Made by a program: the position numbers and the translations under genes. DNA of 64,000 nt, from positions 62,001 through 126,000 of the forward strand of contig NZ_CP007595.1 of assembly GCF_000785535.1 (NCBI RefSeq), read 5' to 3'. Shown one piece after another: positions 17,815 through 26,485 of the stretch; position 1 is the first letter of the stretch, and each line of letters opens with the position of its first letter. The notes under the pieces are model-generated. The model saw nothing but the letters and a program-made list of their open reading frames with translations, made no database searches and was not told the origin of the DNA. Origin of the DNA: Arthrobacter sp. PAMC 25486 (lineage in GTDB: Bacteria; Actinomycetota; Actinomycetes; Actinomycetales; Micrococcaceae).

Positions 17815-18510
17815 ATGGAAAAATACGATGTCAAAAGAGCGCTCAGGCCGCTATACGCGCCCTCGGCCAAAAATTTCAGCCTCGTCAAGGTTCCGCCCAT
17901 GCGCTTTCTGGCCATCGACGGGCACGGTGATCCCAACGTCTCCGCCGCATACGCCGAGGCGGTCGAGGCGTTGTACGCCTCCTCCTATGCGCTGAAGTTC
18001 CACAGCAAGAAAGAGCTGGACCGCGACTATGTGGTGGCGCCGTTGGAGGGCCTGTGGTGGGCGGAAGACATGGCCGCCTTCACCGCCGGCGGTGCTGGGG
18101 GCACGGACGGCGCAAGCCGGGACAAAGCCGGTTGGGACTGGACCATGATGATCAGCCAGCCGGACTGGATCACCACCGAACTTGTGACGGACATTCTGGC
18201 GCAGGTGGCCGCGAAGAAGGAGCTGCCGGGGCTGTCGCGCCTGCGTATTGACGAGTTGTACGAAGGCCTCAGTGTCCAGATCCTCCACATTGGCCCCTAC
18301 GACAACGAAGGCCCCGTCCTGGCGCGGCTGCACCATGAGTTCATGCCCGCCAACAACCTTGCCTTCAACGGCAAGCACCATGAGATCTACCTGAGCGATC
18401 CGCGCCGTTCGTCCCCGGAGAAGCTCAAAACCATTCTCCGCCAGCCGGTGGCGCCCGCCAGCAGCGCGGACCCTGCCGCAGCCGCCAACGAGTCGGCTCC
18501 TAGCTCCTGA
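17815..18510 (+). CDS. GyrI-like small-molecule-binding domain protein
   Basis: A 231-residue cytosolic protein. The N-terminus VKVPPMRFLAIDGHGDPN and the later LYEGLSVQILHIGPYDNEGPVLARLHHEF are typical of stand-alone GyrI-like (SHOCT/AraC effector-binding-like) proteins. Some family members hydrolyse or bind cyclopropanoid and other toxic small molecules, and the ligand here is unknown. ATG 17815 is preferred for the GGGGA six bases upstream; an in-frame ATG at 17803 is an alternative. The C-terminus is an Ala/Ser-rich tail that overlaps the end of the convergent acyl-CoA dehydrogenase by 11 nt. Confidence 0.8.
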   Translation: MEKYDVKRALRPLYAPSAKNFSLVKVPPMRFLAIDGHGDPNVSAAYAEAVEALYASSYALKFHSKKELDRDYVVAPLEGLWWAEDMAAFTAGGAGGTDGASRDKAGWDWTMMISQPDWITTELVTDILAQVAAKKELPGLSRLRIDELYEGLSVQILHIGPYDNEGPVLARLHHEFMPANNLAFNGKHHEIYLSDPRRSSPEKLKTILRQPVAPASSADPAAAANESAPSS

Positions 18511-20296
18511 CCTTGTGGCCGGTGCCTGCCAGAGAGTTCGCATCCAGGGCGAACAAGTCATCGGCGCCGGCTGTGGCGGCACCGAGCAGGCTTGCACACT
18601 GGGGCAGCAGCTGCTGGGCGTAGAAGCGGGCCAGCACCAACTGCTCGTTTGCCAGCCGCGCGTCATCGGTCTTCGCCGCCGCAACCGCCGCGCGTGCCAA
18701 CATCCAGGCGCTCGTGCACAGCCCCCACATGCGCAGGTACGGTGTGGAACCTGCCAGAACGGAGTTCGGATCGCCCTGGCCGGTCCGCAGCATCCATTTG
18801 GTCGCTGTTTCCAGTGTCGTGAACTGGCGGTCCAGCTCTGATCGGATCCCCGCGAAGTCGGCACCCGCCGCAGCCAGCTCGGCATCGATTTCACGCATGG
18901 TGGCATGGAACTCCAGGACCGAGTCACCGCCCCGGACGCCCAGCTTGCGGCCCACAAGGTCCGCGGCCTGGATGCCGTTGGTGCCTTCGTAGATCGCGGC
19001 GATACGAACGTCGCGCACATGCTGGGCTGCGCCGGTTTCCTCGATGAAACCCATGCCGCCGTGGATCTGCAGGGCCAGAGATGTCAGTTCGTTGCCGAGG
19101 TCCGTGCCGAAGGACTTGCAAATCGGGGTCAGCAGGCCCACAATCTCATCGGCCCGTGCGCGGACGCCCGGGTCGGGATCGTTCGTGCTGTGGTCCACAT
19201 AGCTGGCATCCAGCAGGATCAGGTAGCGCAGGGCGGCGATGCTGGCGCGCTGGGTCATGAGCATGCGGCGCACATCCGGAAAGTCGATGATGGCCGAGCT
19301 GGTGCCGGTGGCACCAGGGGCCAGGCCCTGCTGGCGTTGCTGGGCGTACTGCAGTGACTGCTGGTAGGCGCGTTCGGCCACGGCCAGGCCCTGTGCGCCG
19401 ACGCCCAGGCGGGCGGCGTTCATCATGACGAACATGATGCGCATGCCCTTGTTCTCTTCGCCGATGAGATAGCCGGTGGCGTTCTCGTAGGACAGCACGC
19501 AGGTGGGGGAGGCATGGATGCCCATCTTGTGTTCCAATGACACAGTTTGCACGCCATTGCGTTCACCCAGCGACTCGTCGTCGTTGATGTGGAACTTCGG
19601 CACGATGAAGCAGGAGATGCCGCGGGTGCCCTCCGGGGCGCCGGGGGTGCGTGCCAGGACCAGGTGCACGATCTGCTCGGCCATGTCGTGGTCACCGTAG
19701 GTGATGAAGATCTTCTGACCGGTGATGGCATAGCTGCCGTCCGCGTTCTTGACGGCCTTGGTGGTCAGGGCACCAACGTCCGAGCCTGCCTGCGGCTCGG
19801 TCAGGTTCATGGTGCCCGTCCACTCGCCGCTGACCATCTTGGGCAGGTAGCGGTTCTTCATCGCCTCGTCACCGTAGTGCAGAAGTGCGTCGATGGCGCC
19901 CTGGGTCAGCAGCGGGCATAACGAGAAGGCCAGGTTTGCGCTGTTGAACATTTCCTGGATGGCGAGGCCAATGGTGCGCGGGAAACCGCCGCCGCCGTAT
20001 TCCTCCGGCAGCGGCACGGAACCCCATCCGGCGTCGACGTACTGCTGGTAGGCCTCCTTGAAACCGTCGGGGGTGACCACCGTCCCGTCGGGCTGGAGGT
20101 GGGAACCTTGGACGTCGCCCTGCTGGTTCAGGGGGGCCACGGCCTCGGCCATGAACTCACCGCACTGTTCAAGAAGTTCGACGACGGTGTCCAGGTCAGC
20201 GTGTTCGAAACCGGGCAGCTTGGCGATGTCCGGATAACCCACAACGTGCTCAAGGGCGAAGGCAATGTCTGCAATGGGAGGCTGGTATTGGCTCAT
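18500..20296 (-). CDS. Acyl-CoA dehydrogenase (long, DmdC/FadE5-like form)
   Basis: An FAD-dependent acyl-CoA dehydrogenase for the first step of fatty-acid beta-oxidation. At 598 residues it is the long form with an extra C-terminal helical domain. Visible motifs are MNLTEPQAGSDVGAL (substrate/FAD loop), QKIFITYGDHDM, LALQIHGGMGFIEET and AAIYEGTNGIQAADLVGRK, whose Glu is the catalytic base. DmdC-type enzymes act on methylmercaptopropionyl-CoA, while mycobacterial relatives act on longer chains; sequence alone does not decide. A palindrome TTACT-N4-AGTAA, 46 bases upstream of the ATG, is shared with the acyl-CoA ligase gene at 36924-38738. Confidence 0.92.
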   Translation of the reverse strand: MSQYQPPIADIAFALEHVVGYPDIAKLPGFEHADLDTVVELLEQCGEFMAEAVAPLNQQGDVQGSHLQPDGTVVTPDGFKEAYQQYVDAGWGSVPLPEEYGGGGFPRTIGLAIQEMFNSANLAFSLCPLLTQGAIDALLHYGDEAMKNRYLPKMVSGEWTGTMNLTEPQAGSDVGALTTKAVKNADGSYAITGQKIFITYGDHDMAEQIVHLVLARTPGAPEGTRGISCFIVPKFHINDDESLGERNGVQTVSLEHKMGIHASPTCVLSYENATGYLIGEENKGMRIMFVMMNAARLGVGAQGLAVAERAYQQSLQYAQQRQQGLAPGATGTSSAIIDFPDVRRMLMTQRASIAALRYLILLDASYVDHSTNDPDPGVRARADEIVGLLTPICKSFGTDLGNELTSLALQIHGGMGFIEETGAAQHVRDVRIAAIYEGTNGIQAADLVGRKLGVRGGDSVLEFHATMREIDAELAAAGADFAGIRSELDRQFTTLETATKWMLRTGQGDPNSVLAGSTPYLRMWGLCTSAWMLARAAVAAAKTDDARLANEQLVLARFYAQQLLPQCASLLGAATAGADDLFALDANSLAGTGHKVRS

Positions 20297-20341
20297 AATC
20301 GTCAGCGTACCGTGGGAAGGGCTGTTTGTGGTGGAAATTTG

Positions 20342-20355
20342 TTACTAACCAGTAA
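20342..20355. promoter_or_regulatory. Candidate fatty-acid-regulon operator upstream of acyl-CoA dehydrogenase
   Basis: Inverted repeat TTACT-AACC-AGTAA, embedded in TTTGTTACTAACCAGTAATG, lies 46-59 bases upstream of the acyl-CoA dehydrogenase start. The same TTTGTTACT-N4-AGTAA is present upstream of the acyl-CoA ligase at 38819-38833. Two functionally linked genes sharing it argues for a common repressor not encoded in this window. Confidence 0.7.
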
Positions 20356-20474
20356 TGTTGCGTGGATCACTGCCCGGGATGTGCTCGAATGGGGCCGGGC
20401 GGGAGCATCCCCGCCTCCACTTGTGGCACAATCGGCCGGGACGTGAAGTAAGCGGGACATGAAGTGAGAGGGGC

Positions 20475-21224
20475 ATGGCGGTGGCGGTGGCTGTGCTCCT
20501 CATGCTTGCAATTTTTGTTGGTGCCGCCATGCAGCGCCTGACAGGCATGGGATTCGCCCTGGTGGCCGCACCCTTCCTGGTGCTGCTCATGGGGCCCGTC
20601 ACCGGAATTGTTCTGGTTAACGTCTGCGGAGTGGCAGCCTCGCTGCTCGTGCTGTTCAGGGTGTTTCGGCATGTTGACTGGAAAAAATATCTCATCCTGG
20701 TCTCGGCTGCGTTGGTGGGGGTTGTGCCCGGGGCTGTCGTCGTGAAGTACGTGCCCGGGGCCTGGCTGCAGGTCGGAGTGGGCCTCGTTGTGCTGATCAG
20801 CCTCACGGTGTCGTTGCGGATGAAGTCGTTCCCTCCGGAATCAGGGGTGAAACCCATGCTGGTTGCCGGAGCGGCCAGCGGCGTCATGAACACCACGGCC
20901 GGGGTGGGCGGGCCGGCCATGAGCGTCTACGCCGTCGCCGCCAAGTGGGACCAGCGGTCATTTGCGGCAACCATGCAGCCCTACTTTCTCACCCTGGGTA
21001 TTGCCTCCGTTGTAGCCAAGTATGTGGCCGCGCCGTCATCCATGCCCGTGATGGAACCGTGGGAGTGGGTGGCCGTGGGCGCGGCCATCATTGCCGGCCT
21101 GGTGGCAGGGGAGGTGCTGGCCAAGTCGATAGCGCCGAGCAAGGCGCGCATCCTGATGGTGGTGCTCGCCTACGGTGGCGCCACGGCGGCCACCATCACG
21201 GGAATCGTGGCACTCGCCCCATAG
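20475..21224 (+). CDS. TauE/SafE-family anion exporter
   Basis: A 249-residue integral membrane protein with about seven to eight helices. The N-terminal half has MQRLTGMGFALVAAPFLVLLMGP, and the repeat in the second half has AASGVMNTTAGVGGPAMSVYAV, both typical of TauE/SafE proteins that export sulfite, sulfoacetate or related anions. The substrate is unknown. The ribosome binding site GAGAGGGG is five bases before the ATG. It is divergent from the acyl-CoA dehydrogenase, so the palindrome at 20342 could also affect it. Confidence 0.88.
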   Translation: MAVAVAVLLMLAIFVGAAMQRLTGMGFALVAAPFLVLLMGPVTGIVLVNVCGVAASLLVLFRVFRHVDWKKYLILVSAALVGVVPGAVVVKYVPGAWLQVGVGLVVLISLTVSLRMKSFPPESGVKPMLVAGAASGVMNTTAGVGGPAMSVYAVAAKWDQRSFAATMQPYFLTLGIASVVAKYVAAPSSMPVMEPWEWVAVGAAIIAGLVAGEVLAKSIAPSKARILMVVLAYGGATAATITGIVALAP

Positions 21225-21455
21225 CAGCGGTGCAGACCGGCAACGGGAAGCAGCAACTGACGGCTACGTCACCGTCCTGACCCAGGGCTCAGCCAACGCG
21301 GGGAACACGGCCACACCTCCGCCGTCGGACTCCACCGACAAGTTTGTGCCAGTGCAGCTGTACTTGCCCACGCCCTCACCCTGGCTCTTCCTTCGCCCGG
21401 ACAAGACGCTTAAACTGGCTCTATTCCCCATCCAATGCAGCATGCAGGGAGAGCC

Positions 21456-22283
21456 ATGGAACGCCAGCACGTCATCACAAAAGGGATCGGCATGGGGGAG
21501 TCGGCGCGTTGGCACGGGGGTCGTTTCTGGTTCGCCGACTGGAAGACGCTGCGCATCCACGCGATCGATCCCGACGGCACCGAGCACCAGCGCTTCTCCG
21601 TGCCGTCCTTCCCCATTACCTTCGACTGGCGCCCTGATGGTGAGCTGCTGGTGGTTTCCGGCGCGGACGGCGAACTGCTGACACTGACCCCGGCCGGCGA
21701 TTTTGCGCATGTGGCGAACCTTGCCCGGCTCTCGCCCACTCCCTGGAACGAGGTGGTCACCCACGGTGAGAACACGTATGTCAACTGCATCGGCTACGAC
21801 TACTCCGGGCCTGCGCAGTCGTCCGGGTTGATCGCGCTTGTGGTGCCCGACGGCGGCGCAACCGTTGTGGCTGATGGCCTCGCCTTCCCCAATGGGATGG
21901 TCGTGACGGACGACGGCGGCACCTTGGTTGTTGCCGAATCTAACGCCGGGTGCCTCTCGGCTTTCGATATTCATGGCGACGGTACGCTGGGCACGCGGCA
22001 TGTGTGGGCGGCCGTGCCGGGCAGTGCACCGGATGGGATCTGCCAAGGTGCCGGCGGCATTTGGTACGCCGACGTCCCCAACCGGCACTGTGTCCTGGTG
22101 GCCCGCGGCGGCGAGGTGCTGCGCACAGTTAAACTGGACAGGGGAGCCTTCTCCTGCACCGTCGGCGGGGAGGACGCCAACACGCTGCTGGTCATGGCCG
22201 CGAAGTGGCCCGACGTCATGGAACCCGGCACCACCTCCGGGCGTGCCATGGCTGTTTCACTCGCCGACCCCGCTGAGATGTGA
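21456..22283 (+). CDS. SMP-30/gluconolactonase/LRE family protein
   Basis: A 275-residue six-bladed beta-propeller. The N-terminus GIGMGESARWHGGRFWFADW carries the metal-binding Glu of the family. Later come WNEVVTHGENTYVNCIGYD and GLAFPNGMVVTDDGGTLVVAES (the Asn and Asp metal ligands), and APDGICQGAGGIWYAD. Members hydrolyse sugar lactones with a divalent metal. The ATG at 21456 has AGGGAGAG upstream. No sugar pathway genes are adjacent, so the substrate cannot be inferred. Confidence 0.88.
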   Translation: MERQHVITKGIGMGESARWHGGRFWFADWKTLRIHAIDPDGTEHQRFSVPSFPITFDWRPDGELLVVSGADGELLTLTPAGDFAHVANLARLSPTPWNEVVTHGENTYVNCIGYDYSGPAQSSGLIALVVPDGGATVVADGLAFPNGMVVTDDGGTLVVAESNAGCLSAFDIHGDGTLGTRHVWAAVPGSAPDGICQGAGGIWYADVPNRHCVLVARGGEVLRTVKLDRGAFSCTVGGEDANTLLVMAAKWPDVMEPGTTSGRAMAVSLADPAEM

Positions 22284-22655
22284 AGTACAGCTCACCAGCG
22301 CACTTCGATGCGGCACATTGGCGAGGCGGCAGGTAATGTTCTTGGTAGCCAAGGCGCTCTTCTCAGAGTCAGCCGCGGTTAGGCCCGCTTGAGTATCTCG
22401 CCGATGCTCCTGCGGGCTGACTTATTTAAACGGGTTTCCGGCGGTGGCACTGTGAAGGCGCCGGAAGGCGCACCACTCCGGGCTGCAGCGGCAGGTCACG
22501 GGCTCTGCAACGATTTATCGAGAAGCCATAACGTTTCCATCACTTCCCCGCGGAGCCCTGCTGAGTGGAAGTAGGCTGAGGATTGCCCGAGGATGGTTGG
22601 AGCAGAAATCATCCGTGATCATGCCCGGAACTGCCGGCGGAAGAAGCGGTGAACC
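22284..22655. other. Non-coding stretch with a weak hairpin
   Basis: No credible gene is present in these 372 bases. One 8-bp perfect stem, TTCCGGCG (22436-22443) with CGCCGGAA (22459-22466), lacks a U-tract. Short open frames have no recognisable homology. Confidence 0.5.
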
Positions 22656-23135
22656 ATGCGCCTTGCCCCTGCCTTGCTGTTGCGTCCTGGACGCGCCGAT
22701 GACATTGAGGAACTGACCAATGTTTGGCGGGACGCCGTCGAGGCCACACACCACTTCCTGTCCCTCGAGGCCATCGACAGGCTTGAACCCCTCATCAGGG
22801 ATCAGCACCTGCCGGGCCTGCGGATTCAGGTGGCCGAGATAAACGGCTGCACACTGGGATTCATCGGCATGGACGGCCGGCACGTTGCCATGTTGTTTGT
22901 GGCCGATGAGGCACGCTCAATGGGTGTTGGCAGCAGGCTGCTGGACTGGGCCAAGGACCAAGGCGGGCCCCTGACACTGGATGTGAATGAACAAAATCCG
23001 CGAGCTGCCGTTTTTTACGTCCGGCGCGGCTTCATCCCCGTGGGCCGTTCGGAAACCGACGCCAATGGTTTCCCGCACCCGCTGGTTCACCTGCGATGGG
23101 AAGCTGGCCACGGCGGCACCGGCACGGCCCTCTAA
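22656..23135 (+). CDS. GNAT-family N-acetyltransferase (YjaB-like)
   Basis: A 159-residue acetyltransferase. The order is typical of GNAT proteins: LLRPGRADDIEELTNVWRDAVEATHHFLS at the start, a beta-strand LRIQVAEINGCTLGFIGM, the acetyl-CoA-binding loop VADEARSMGVGSRLLDWAKD (Q/RxxGxG type), and LDVNEQNPRAAVFYVRRGFIPVGRSETD. This pattern is close to E. coli YjaB. The acceptor substrate is unknown. It converges on the crcB pair with only 13 bases between stops. Confidence 0.88.
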   Translation: MRLAPALLLRPGRADDIEELTNVWRDAVEATHHFLSLEAIDRLEPLIRDQHLPGLRIQVAEINGCTLGFIGMDGRHVAMLFVADEARSMGVGSRLLDWAKDQGGPLTLDVNEQNPRAAVFYVRRGFIPVGRSETDANGFPHPLVHLRWEAGHGGTGTAL

Positions 23136-23148
23136 CACGTGGTGTGGC

Positions 23149-23526
23149 TCAGAACCGGGAGCCGAACCAATAGCCCAGCGCTGCACCGCAGATTGTGACG
23201 GCCAGGGTTCCCAGGGAATTCCCCAATGATGCGGCAAGGCGCCCTTCGCGGAGCAAACGGATGGTTTCATAGGTGGTGGTGCTGAAGGTGGTGTAGCCGC
23301 CCAGAAAGCCGGTGCCGACGACCAATGCCCATTCCTGGGGGAGCAGGTGCCCGGCCGCCAACGCTGTCACGAGGCCAAGTGCCAGGGAACCGGAAACATT
23401 GATGATGAAGGTTGCCCACGGGAAAACGGTGCGCAAGCGGCTGCCGATGGCGGCATCGAGGGCATAGCGGGCGGCGGCGCCCAACCCGCCCGCGGCAGCC
23501 AGCGCGGCAAACACCAGAGGTGTCAC
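23149..23526 (-). CDS. crcB: CrcB/Fluc fluoride channel subunit, downstream paralogue
   Basis: A 125-residue four-helix membrane protein. Fluc hallmarks are GGLGAAARYALD in helix 1, FIINVSGSLALG with the conserved Asn in helix 2, and the GTGFLGGYTTFSTTTYE segment (central sodium site and phenylalanine box) in helix 3. The GTG start overlaps the stop of the upstream crcB (GTGA). Two adjacent non-identical genes are the known arrangement for hetero-dimeric Fluc channels, which expel toxic fluoride. Confidence 0.93.
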   Translation of the reverse strand: MTPLVFAALAAAGGLGAAARYALDAAIGSRLRTVFPWATFIINVSGSLALGLVTALAAGHLLPQEWALVVGTGFLGGYTTFSTTTYETIRLLREGRLAASLGNSLGTLAVTICGAALGYWFGSRF

Positions 23527-24011
23527 GGCTGCTGCCCTCTCCGGAGGGTGGGGTGCTGATGAGGGCCGGCACTGGAGCCGATACCCAGAGCGATTCCCGC
23601 CCATGTGGCCAGCGCACCCACAAAAACGGTCCCGGCTGCATAGGCGGCAGCCCACACCACACCCGAGGAACCGGCAAGCAGCAGCACACCCACGGCAAGG
23701 GTGCTGTACGTGGTGAAACCGCCACAGAACCCCGTTCCAAGCAGCAACCGCAGCCGGCGGTTGCGCAGCAGGACGGTGTGCGAGGCAACTCCGGGAGAAT
23801 TGGGGGCTACCTGGCGGCCGGGTCCGCCCGGGCGGTCCAGGCCCGCATAAAGCAGGCCCAGCAGGAAGGCCCCGGCAATGTTCGCAACGATGATGGCCCA
23901 CGGCAAGGACCCCGTGGCGGGCATTCCCAGGATCAGGGCCTCACGAGCAGCAGCACCCGCGGCACCGCCGAGGGCCACAAGGGGCAGTGAACGGATGAGC
24001 TGCGAAGTCAC
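23523..24011 (-). CDS. crcB: CrcB/Fluc fluoride channel subunit, upstream paralogue
   Basis: A 162-residue protein with the same four-helix plan: GGAAGAAAREALIL, IIVANIAGAFLLGLLYAGL with the conserved Asn, and LGTGFCGGFTTYSTLAV. A cytoplasmic loop of about 25 residues between helices 2 and 3 (GLDRPGGPGRQVAPNSPG) and a C-terminal basic tail make it longer than the partner. Its ATG overlaps the stop of the universal stress protein gene (ATGA). No fluoride riboswitch is visible in the leader of this operon. Confidence 0.93.
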   Translation of the reverse strand: MTSQLIRSLPLVALGGAAGAAAREALILGMPATGSLPWAIIVANIAGAFLLGLLYAGLDRPGGPGRQVAPNSPGVASHTVLLRNRRLRLLLGTGFCGGFTTYSTLAVGVLLLAGSSGVVWAAAYAAGTVFVGALATWAGIALGIGSSAGPHQHPTLRRGQQP

Positions 24012-24514
24012 AGCCTGCCCAGCCCTGGCCGCCCGCCCAACCCGTCCTGTCCATCGTGCCCATGGTGGGTGGGCACCACAAGGACGGGGCGGAGCTGTTT
24101 GCGGGCCAGCTGGGTTGCCACTGAATGGTTCAGGATCTCACGCAGTGACGCGTGGCTGTCGCCGTGGGTGCCCACCACGATCAGGCCGGCCGACAGCGTA
24201 TTGGCGCAGCGACCCAGGGCCTGGGCCGGGTCGCCGGCCAACAGCAGTGGGCGCCAGGGGAGCCCTGCCAACTCCCGCTCCAGCGCTGAGGCGAGTTGGG
24301 CTGGGAAGGATGCTCCGGCGTCGTCCAGGAAATCCGGATCCACGGGCGCCGATGTCACAGTGCCGTCCGCGGCCTCGGCGACGAGGTATCTGGCAGGGTT
24401 GACGTAGGCGCAGACCAGCTGCTGGCCCAGGGCTGCGGCGAGCCGGGCCGCCGCCTGCACGACGGCGGGGGACTGGCCGGGGAAGACGCCGGCAAGGACG
24501 CAGGGCTCGGGCAT
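24008..24514 (-). CDS. Universal stress protein family protein
   Basis: A 168-residue Usp-like protein: LAGVFPGQSPAVVQAAARLAAALG at the N-terminus, ending with ALGRCANTLSAGLIVVGTHGDSH and LRPVLVVPTHH. The nucleotide-binding glycine pattern is partly altered (GTHGDSHASLREILNHS), so ATP binding is uncertain. It is coupled by a four-base overlap to the first crcB and sits directly after the membrane protein gene, so these four genes form one operon. The link between Usp and fluoride export has no known mechanism. Confidence 0.82.
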   Translation of the reverse strand: MPEPCVLAGVFPGQSPAVVQAAARLAAALGQQLVCAYVNPARYLVAEAADGTVTSAPVDPDFLDDAGASFPAQLASALERELAGLPWRPLLLAGDPAQALGRCANTLSAGLIVVGTHGDSHASLREILNHSVATQLARKQLRPVLVVPTHHGHDGQDGLGGRPGLGRL

Positions 24515-25264
24515 CTAGGCCTGCGGAGTGTCAAACGGTCCGGCGTCGGCAGGTCCGGCGGCATCAACCGGCGCGGCCGGCTTGCCGCGGGCGGCCCGGG
24601 CAGCGGCCTTTTCAGCCGCCTTGGCCTCATCCCTGGCCACACGATCCTTTGCCTGCTGGTTTTCACGCACCAGCTTTTCCGCGGCCTTAATTTCGCGAAT
24701 CTTCTTGCCGCGGCGCAACCACATGCGGCCCAGGATGATTCCGGCCACGGCGGCGACGACGCCAACCACCATGAAGATCTGGCTCCAGGTGCCAAACCAG
24801 TTGGCGGTGTTGGCCCAAATGGAGCGGGCATCGGCGGCGGTTTGGGTGGTGCCATAGATGACGCCGAGGGTCAGCAGGTTGGGGATCAGCAGCAGGATGC
24901 CGATGGCAACGAGGGAAATCCGCACCCACTTGTTCAGGTTGCGCCGGTGCGCCTGCCAACCAATCAGGATGGGGAAAAACGTGAAGACGAAACCGTAAAA
25001 CATGCCGATCGGGATGCTGTTGCCCAGCTGGCCGGCCACCTGGTCCCGGATGGTGTTGGCCCACATTAGCGGCACCGTCACGGAGGCGATCAGGTAGATC
25101 ACCACCAGCAGCACAGCAGCACCTACACCGAGAATAGTCCGGAACAGCCACACGGGCATTTTGGCCTTGGGCACCTTGACGGCAGGGCTCCCCGCTGTGC
25201 CGGCACCTTGTGTGGCAGGGGCCGCCCCCGTGTCCGGGGAATCGGGCGTTGTTGAGTCAGTCAT
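24515..25264 (-). CDS. Membrane protein of unknown function, first gene of the crcB operon
   Basis: A 249-residue protein: a soluble Thr/Pro/Ala-rich N-terminus, four hydrophobic segments (near residues 42-62, 85-102, 115-135 and 160-178), then a long charged helix (KKIREIKAAEKLVRENQQAKD) and an Ala/Pro-rich tail. The family is not recognised. The N-terminal half vaguely recalls permease-type four-helix proteins. The stop is immediately before the ATG of the universal stress gene, so it is co-transcribed with usp-crcB-crcB. Confidence 0.7.
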   Translation of the reverse strand: MTDSTTPDSPDTGAAPATQGAGTAGSPAVKVPKAKMPVWLFRTILGVGAAVLLVVIYLIASVTVPLMWANTIRDQVAGQLGNSIPIGMFYGFVFTFFPILIGWQAHRRNLNKWVRISLVAIGILLLIPNLLTLGVIYGTTQTAADARSIWANTANWFGTWSQIFMVVGVVAAVAGIILGRMWLRRGKKIREIKAAEKLVRENQQAKDRVARDEAKAAEKAAARAARGKPAAPVDAAGPADAGPFDTPQA

Positions 25265-25465
25265 AGTTGAATCATGTCAGAGTCGGCGGTCCGGACGGGT
25301 GCAATTTGGTGAAAATAGGCTAGAAACTACCTTCGACTTGTCAAGAACGCCTGCACACTAAAGACTGGTTGTGGTTTGTGGGCGAAATCTGGCTCCGGAC
25401 CATGATTGACTTTAGACTTCACGTTTTCTTCGCGCGGCAGCGATGAACCCCGAAAGGTGCGCAAT

Positions 25466-25852
25466 ATGAGCAACATTCCCGCAGATCTGTCCTACACAGC
25501 AGAGCACGAGTGGGTCGTGGCGCCTACAGCTGACGGCGTCGTGCGCGTTGGCATCACCGACTTTGCACAAGACGCACTGGGCGACGTTGTATACGTCCAA
25601 ATGCCCGAGGTTGGCACCGAGGTCAGCGCAGACACGGTGGTCGGTGAGGTTGAATCCACGAAGAGCGTGAGTGACATTTACGCGCCGTTGACCGGCACCG
25701 TCACAGCACGCAATGAGGCCCTCGACACCGACCCGTCCTTGATCAACTCGGATCCCTACGGCGCCGGCTGGCTCGTGGAAATCACGCTCAGCGACGCGGC
25801 CAGCTACGGTGCCCTGCTCAGCGCAGGCGACTATCAGGAAAAGGTAGGCTAG
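25466..25852 (+). CDS. gcvH: Glycine cleavage system H protein
   Basis: The lipoyl carrier of the glycine cleavage complex, 128 residues. The signature YTAEHEWVV is near the N-terminus. Lys66 in GEVESTKSVSDIYAP is the lipoylation site, and NSDPYGAGWLVEITL follows. The ATG at 25466 has AAAGG upstream; the open frame extends further but without homology. The gene begins the conserved gcvH-garA-ftsR block, and gcvP lies 4 kb downstream. The aminomethyltransferase gene gcvT is not in the window. Confidence 0.97.
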   Translation: MSNIPADLSYTAEHEWVVAPTADGVVRVGITDFAQDALGDVVYVQMPEVGTEVSADTVVGEVESTKSVSDIYAPLTGTVTARNEALDTDPSLINSDPYGAGWLVEITLSDAASYGALLSAGDYQEKVG

Positions 25853-25995
25853 TAGGCAGCAAGGTTTCACCGGTGGGCACCAATGCATAACAACGTTTGA
25901 GCCCCCGCCCAGAGCTTTCACAATGATGGCTCTTACGTTTTCGACGCTGGGACGCAATTGCGCTCCAGTCACTAACCCAGCAAGGAGGAGTACCA

Positions 25996-26478
25996 ATGGT
26001 TGACAGGGGTAACAGCGCCGGGGTGAATGATCAGGCGAGCACCCAGGATCAGCCCGGTGCATCAGATACCACCTCGATTCAGCTCCCTCCCGTCCAGACC
26101 GGACCAACATCGATTCCGGTACTGGCACCCGATGAGCAAAATGCGGTGAACTCGCTTCCTGCGGGTTCGGCACTGCTGATTGCGCATCAGGGGCCGAACG
26201 CAGGTGCACGTTTCTTGCTAGATAGTCAGGTCACCACGGCAGGGCGCCATCCAGACGCCGACATCTTCCTTGACGATGTCACGGTGTCCCGCCGCCATGT
26301 GAACTTCATGAAGTATGACGGCGGCTTTGAAGTTCTCGACGCCGGCAGCCTTAACGGCACGTACGTCAACGGGGACCGGGTGGATGCTGTTCGCCTGCAG
26401 ACTGGAAATGAAGTTCAGATCGGCAAGTTCCGACTGACCTACTACTTCAGCGCCAACAGCCCCGCCGCGGATTCCTAA
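25996..26478 (+). CDS. garA: FHA-domain metabolic switch protein GarA (OdhI-like)
   Basis: A 160-residue protein with a C-terminal FHA domain: GRHPDADIFLDDVTVSRRHVNF, then DAGSLNGTYVNGDRV, the phosphothreonine-binding loops. The N-terminal tail has DTTSIQL with adjacent Thr25 and Thr26, matching the ETTS phosphorylation site of GarA/OdhI. In mycobacteria and corynebacteria the unphosphorylated form inhibits 2-oxoglutarate dehydrogenase and, in mycobacteria, also glutamate dehydrogenase, and Ser/Thr kinases (PknB, PknG) switch it off. The position behind gcvH matches Rv1827. The ribosome binding site is AAGGAGGAG. Confidence 0.94.
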   Translation: MVDRGNSAGVNDQASTQDQPGASDTTSIQLPPVQTGPTSIPVLAPDEQNAVNSLPAGSALLIAHQGPNAGARFLLDSQVTTAGRHPDADIFLDDVTVSRRHVNFMKYDGGFEVLDAGSLNGTYVNGDRVDAVRLQTGNEVQIGKFRLTYYFSANSPAADS

Positions 26479-26485
26479 GGGCGCT

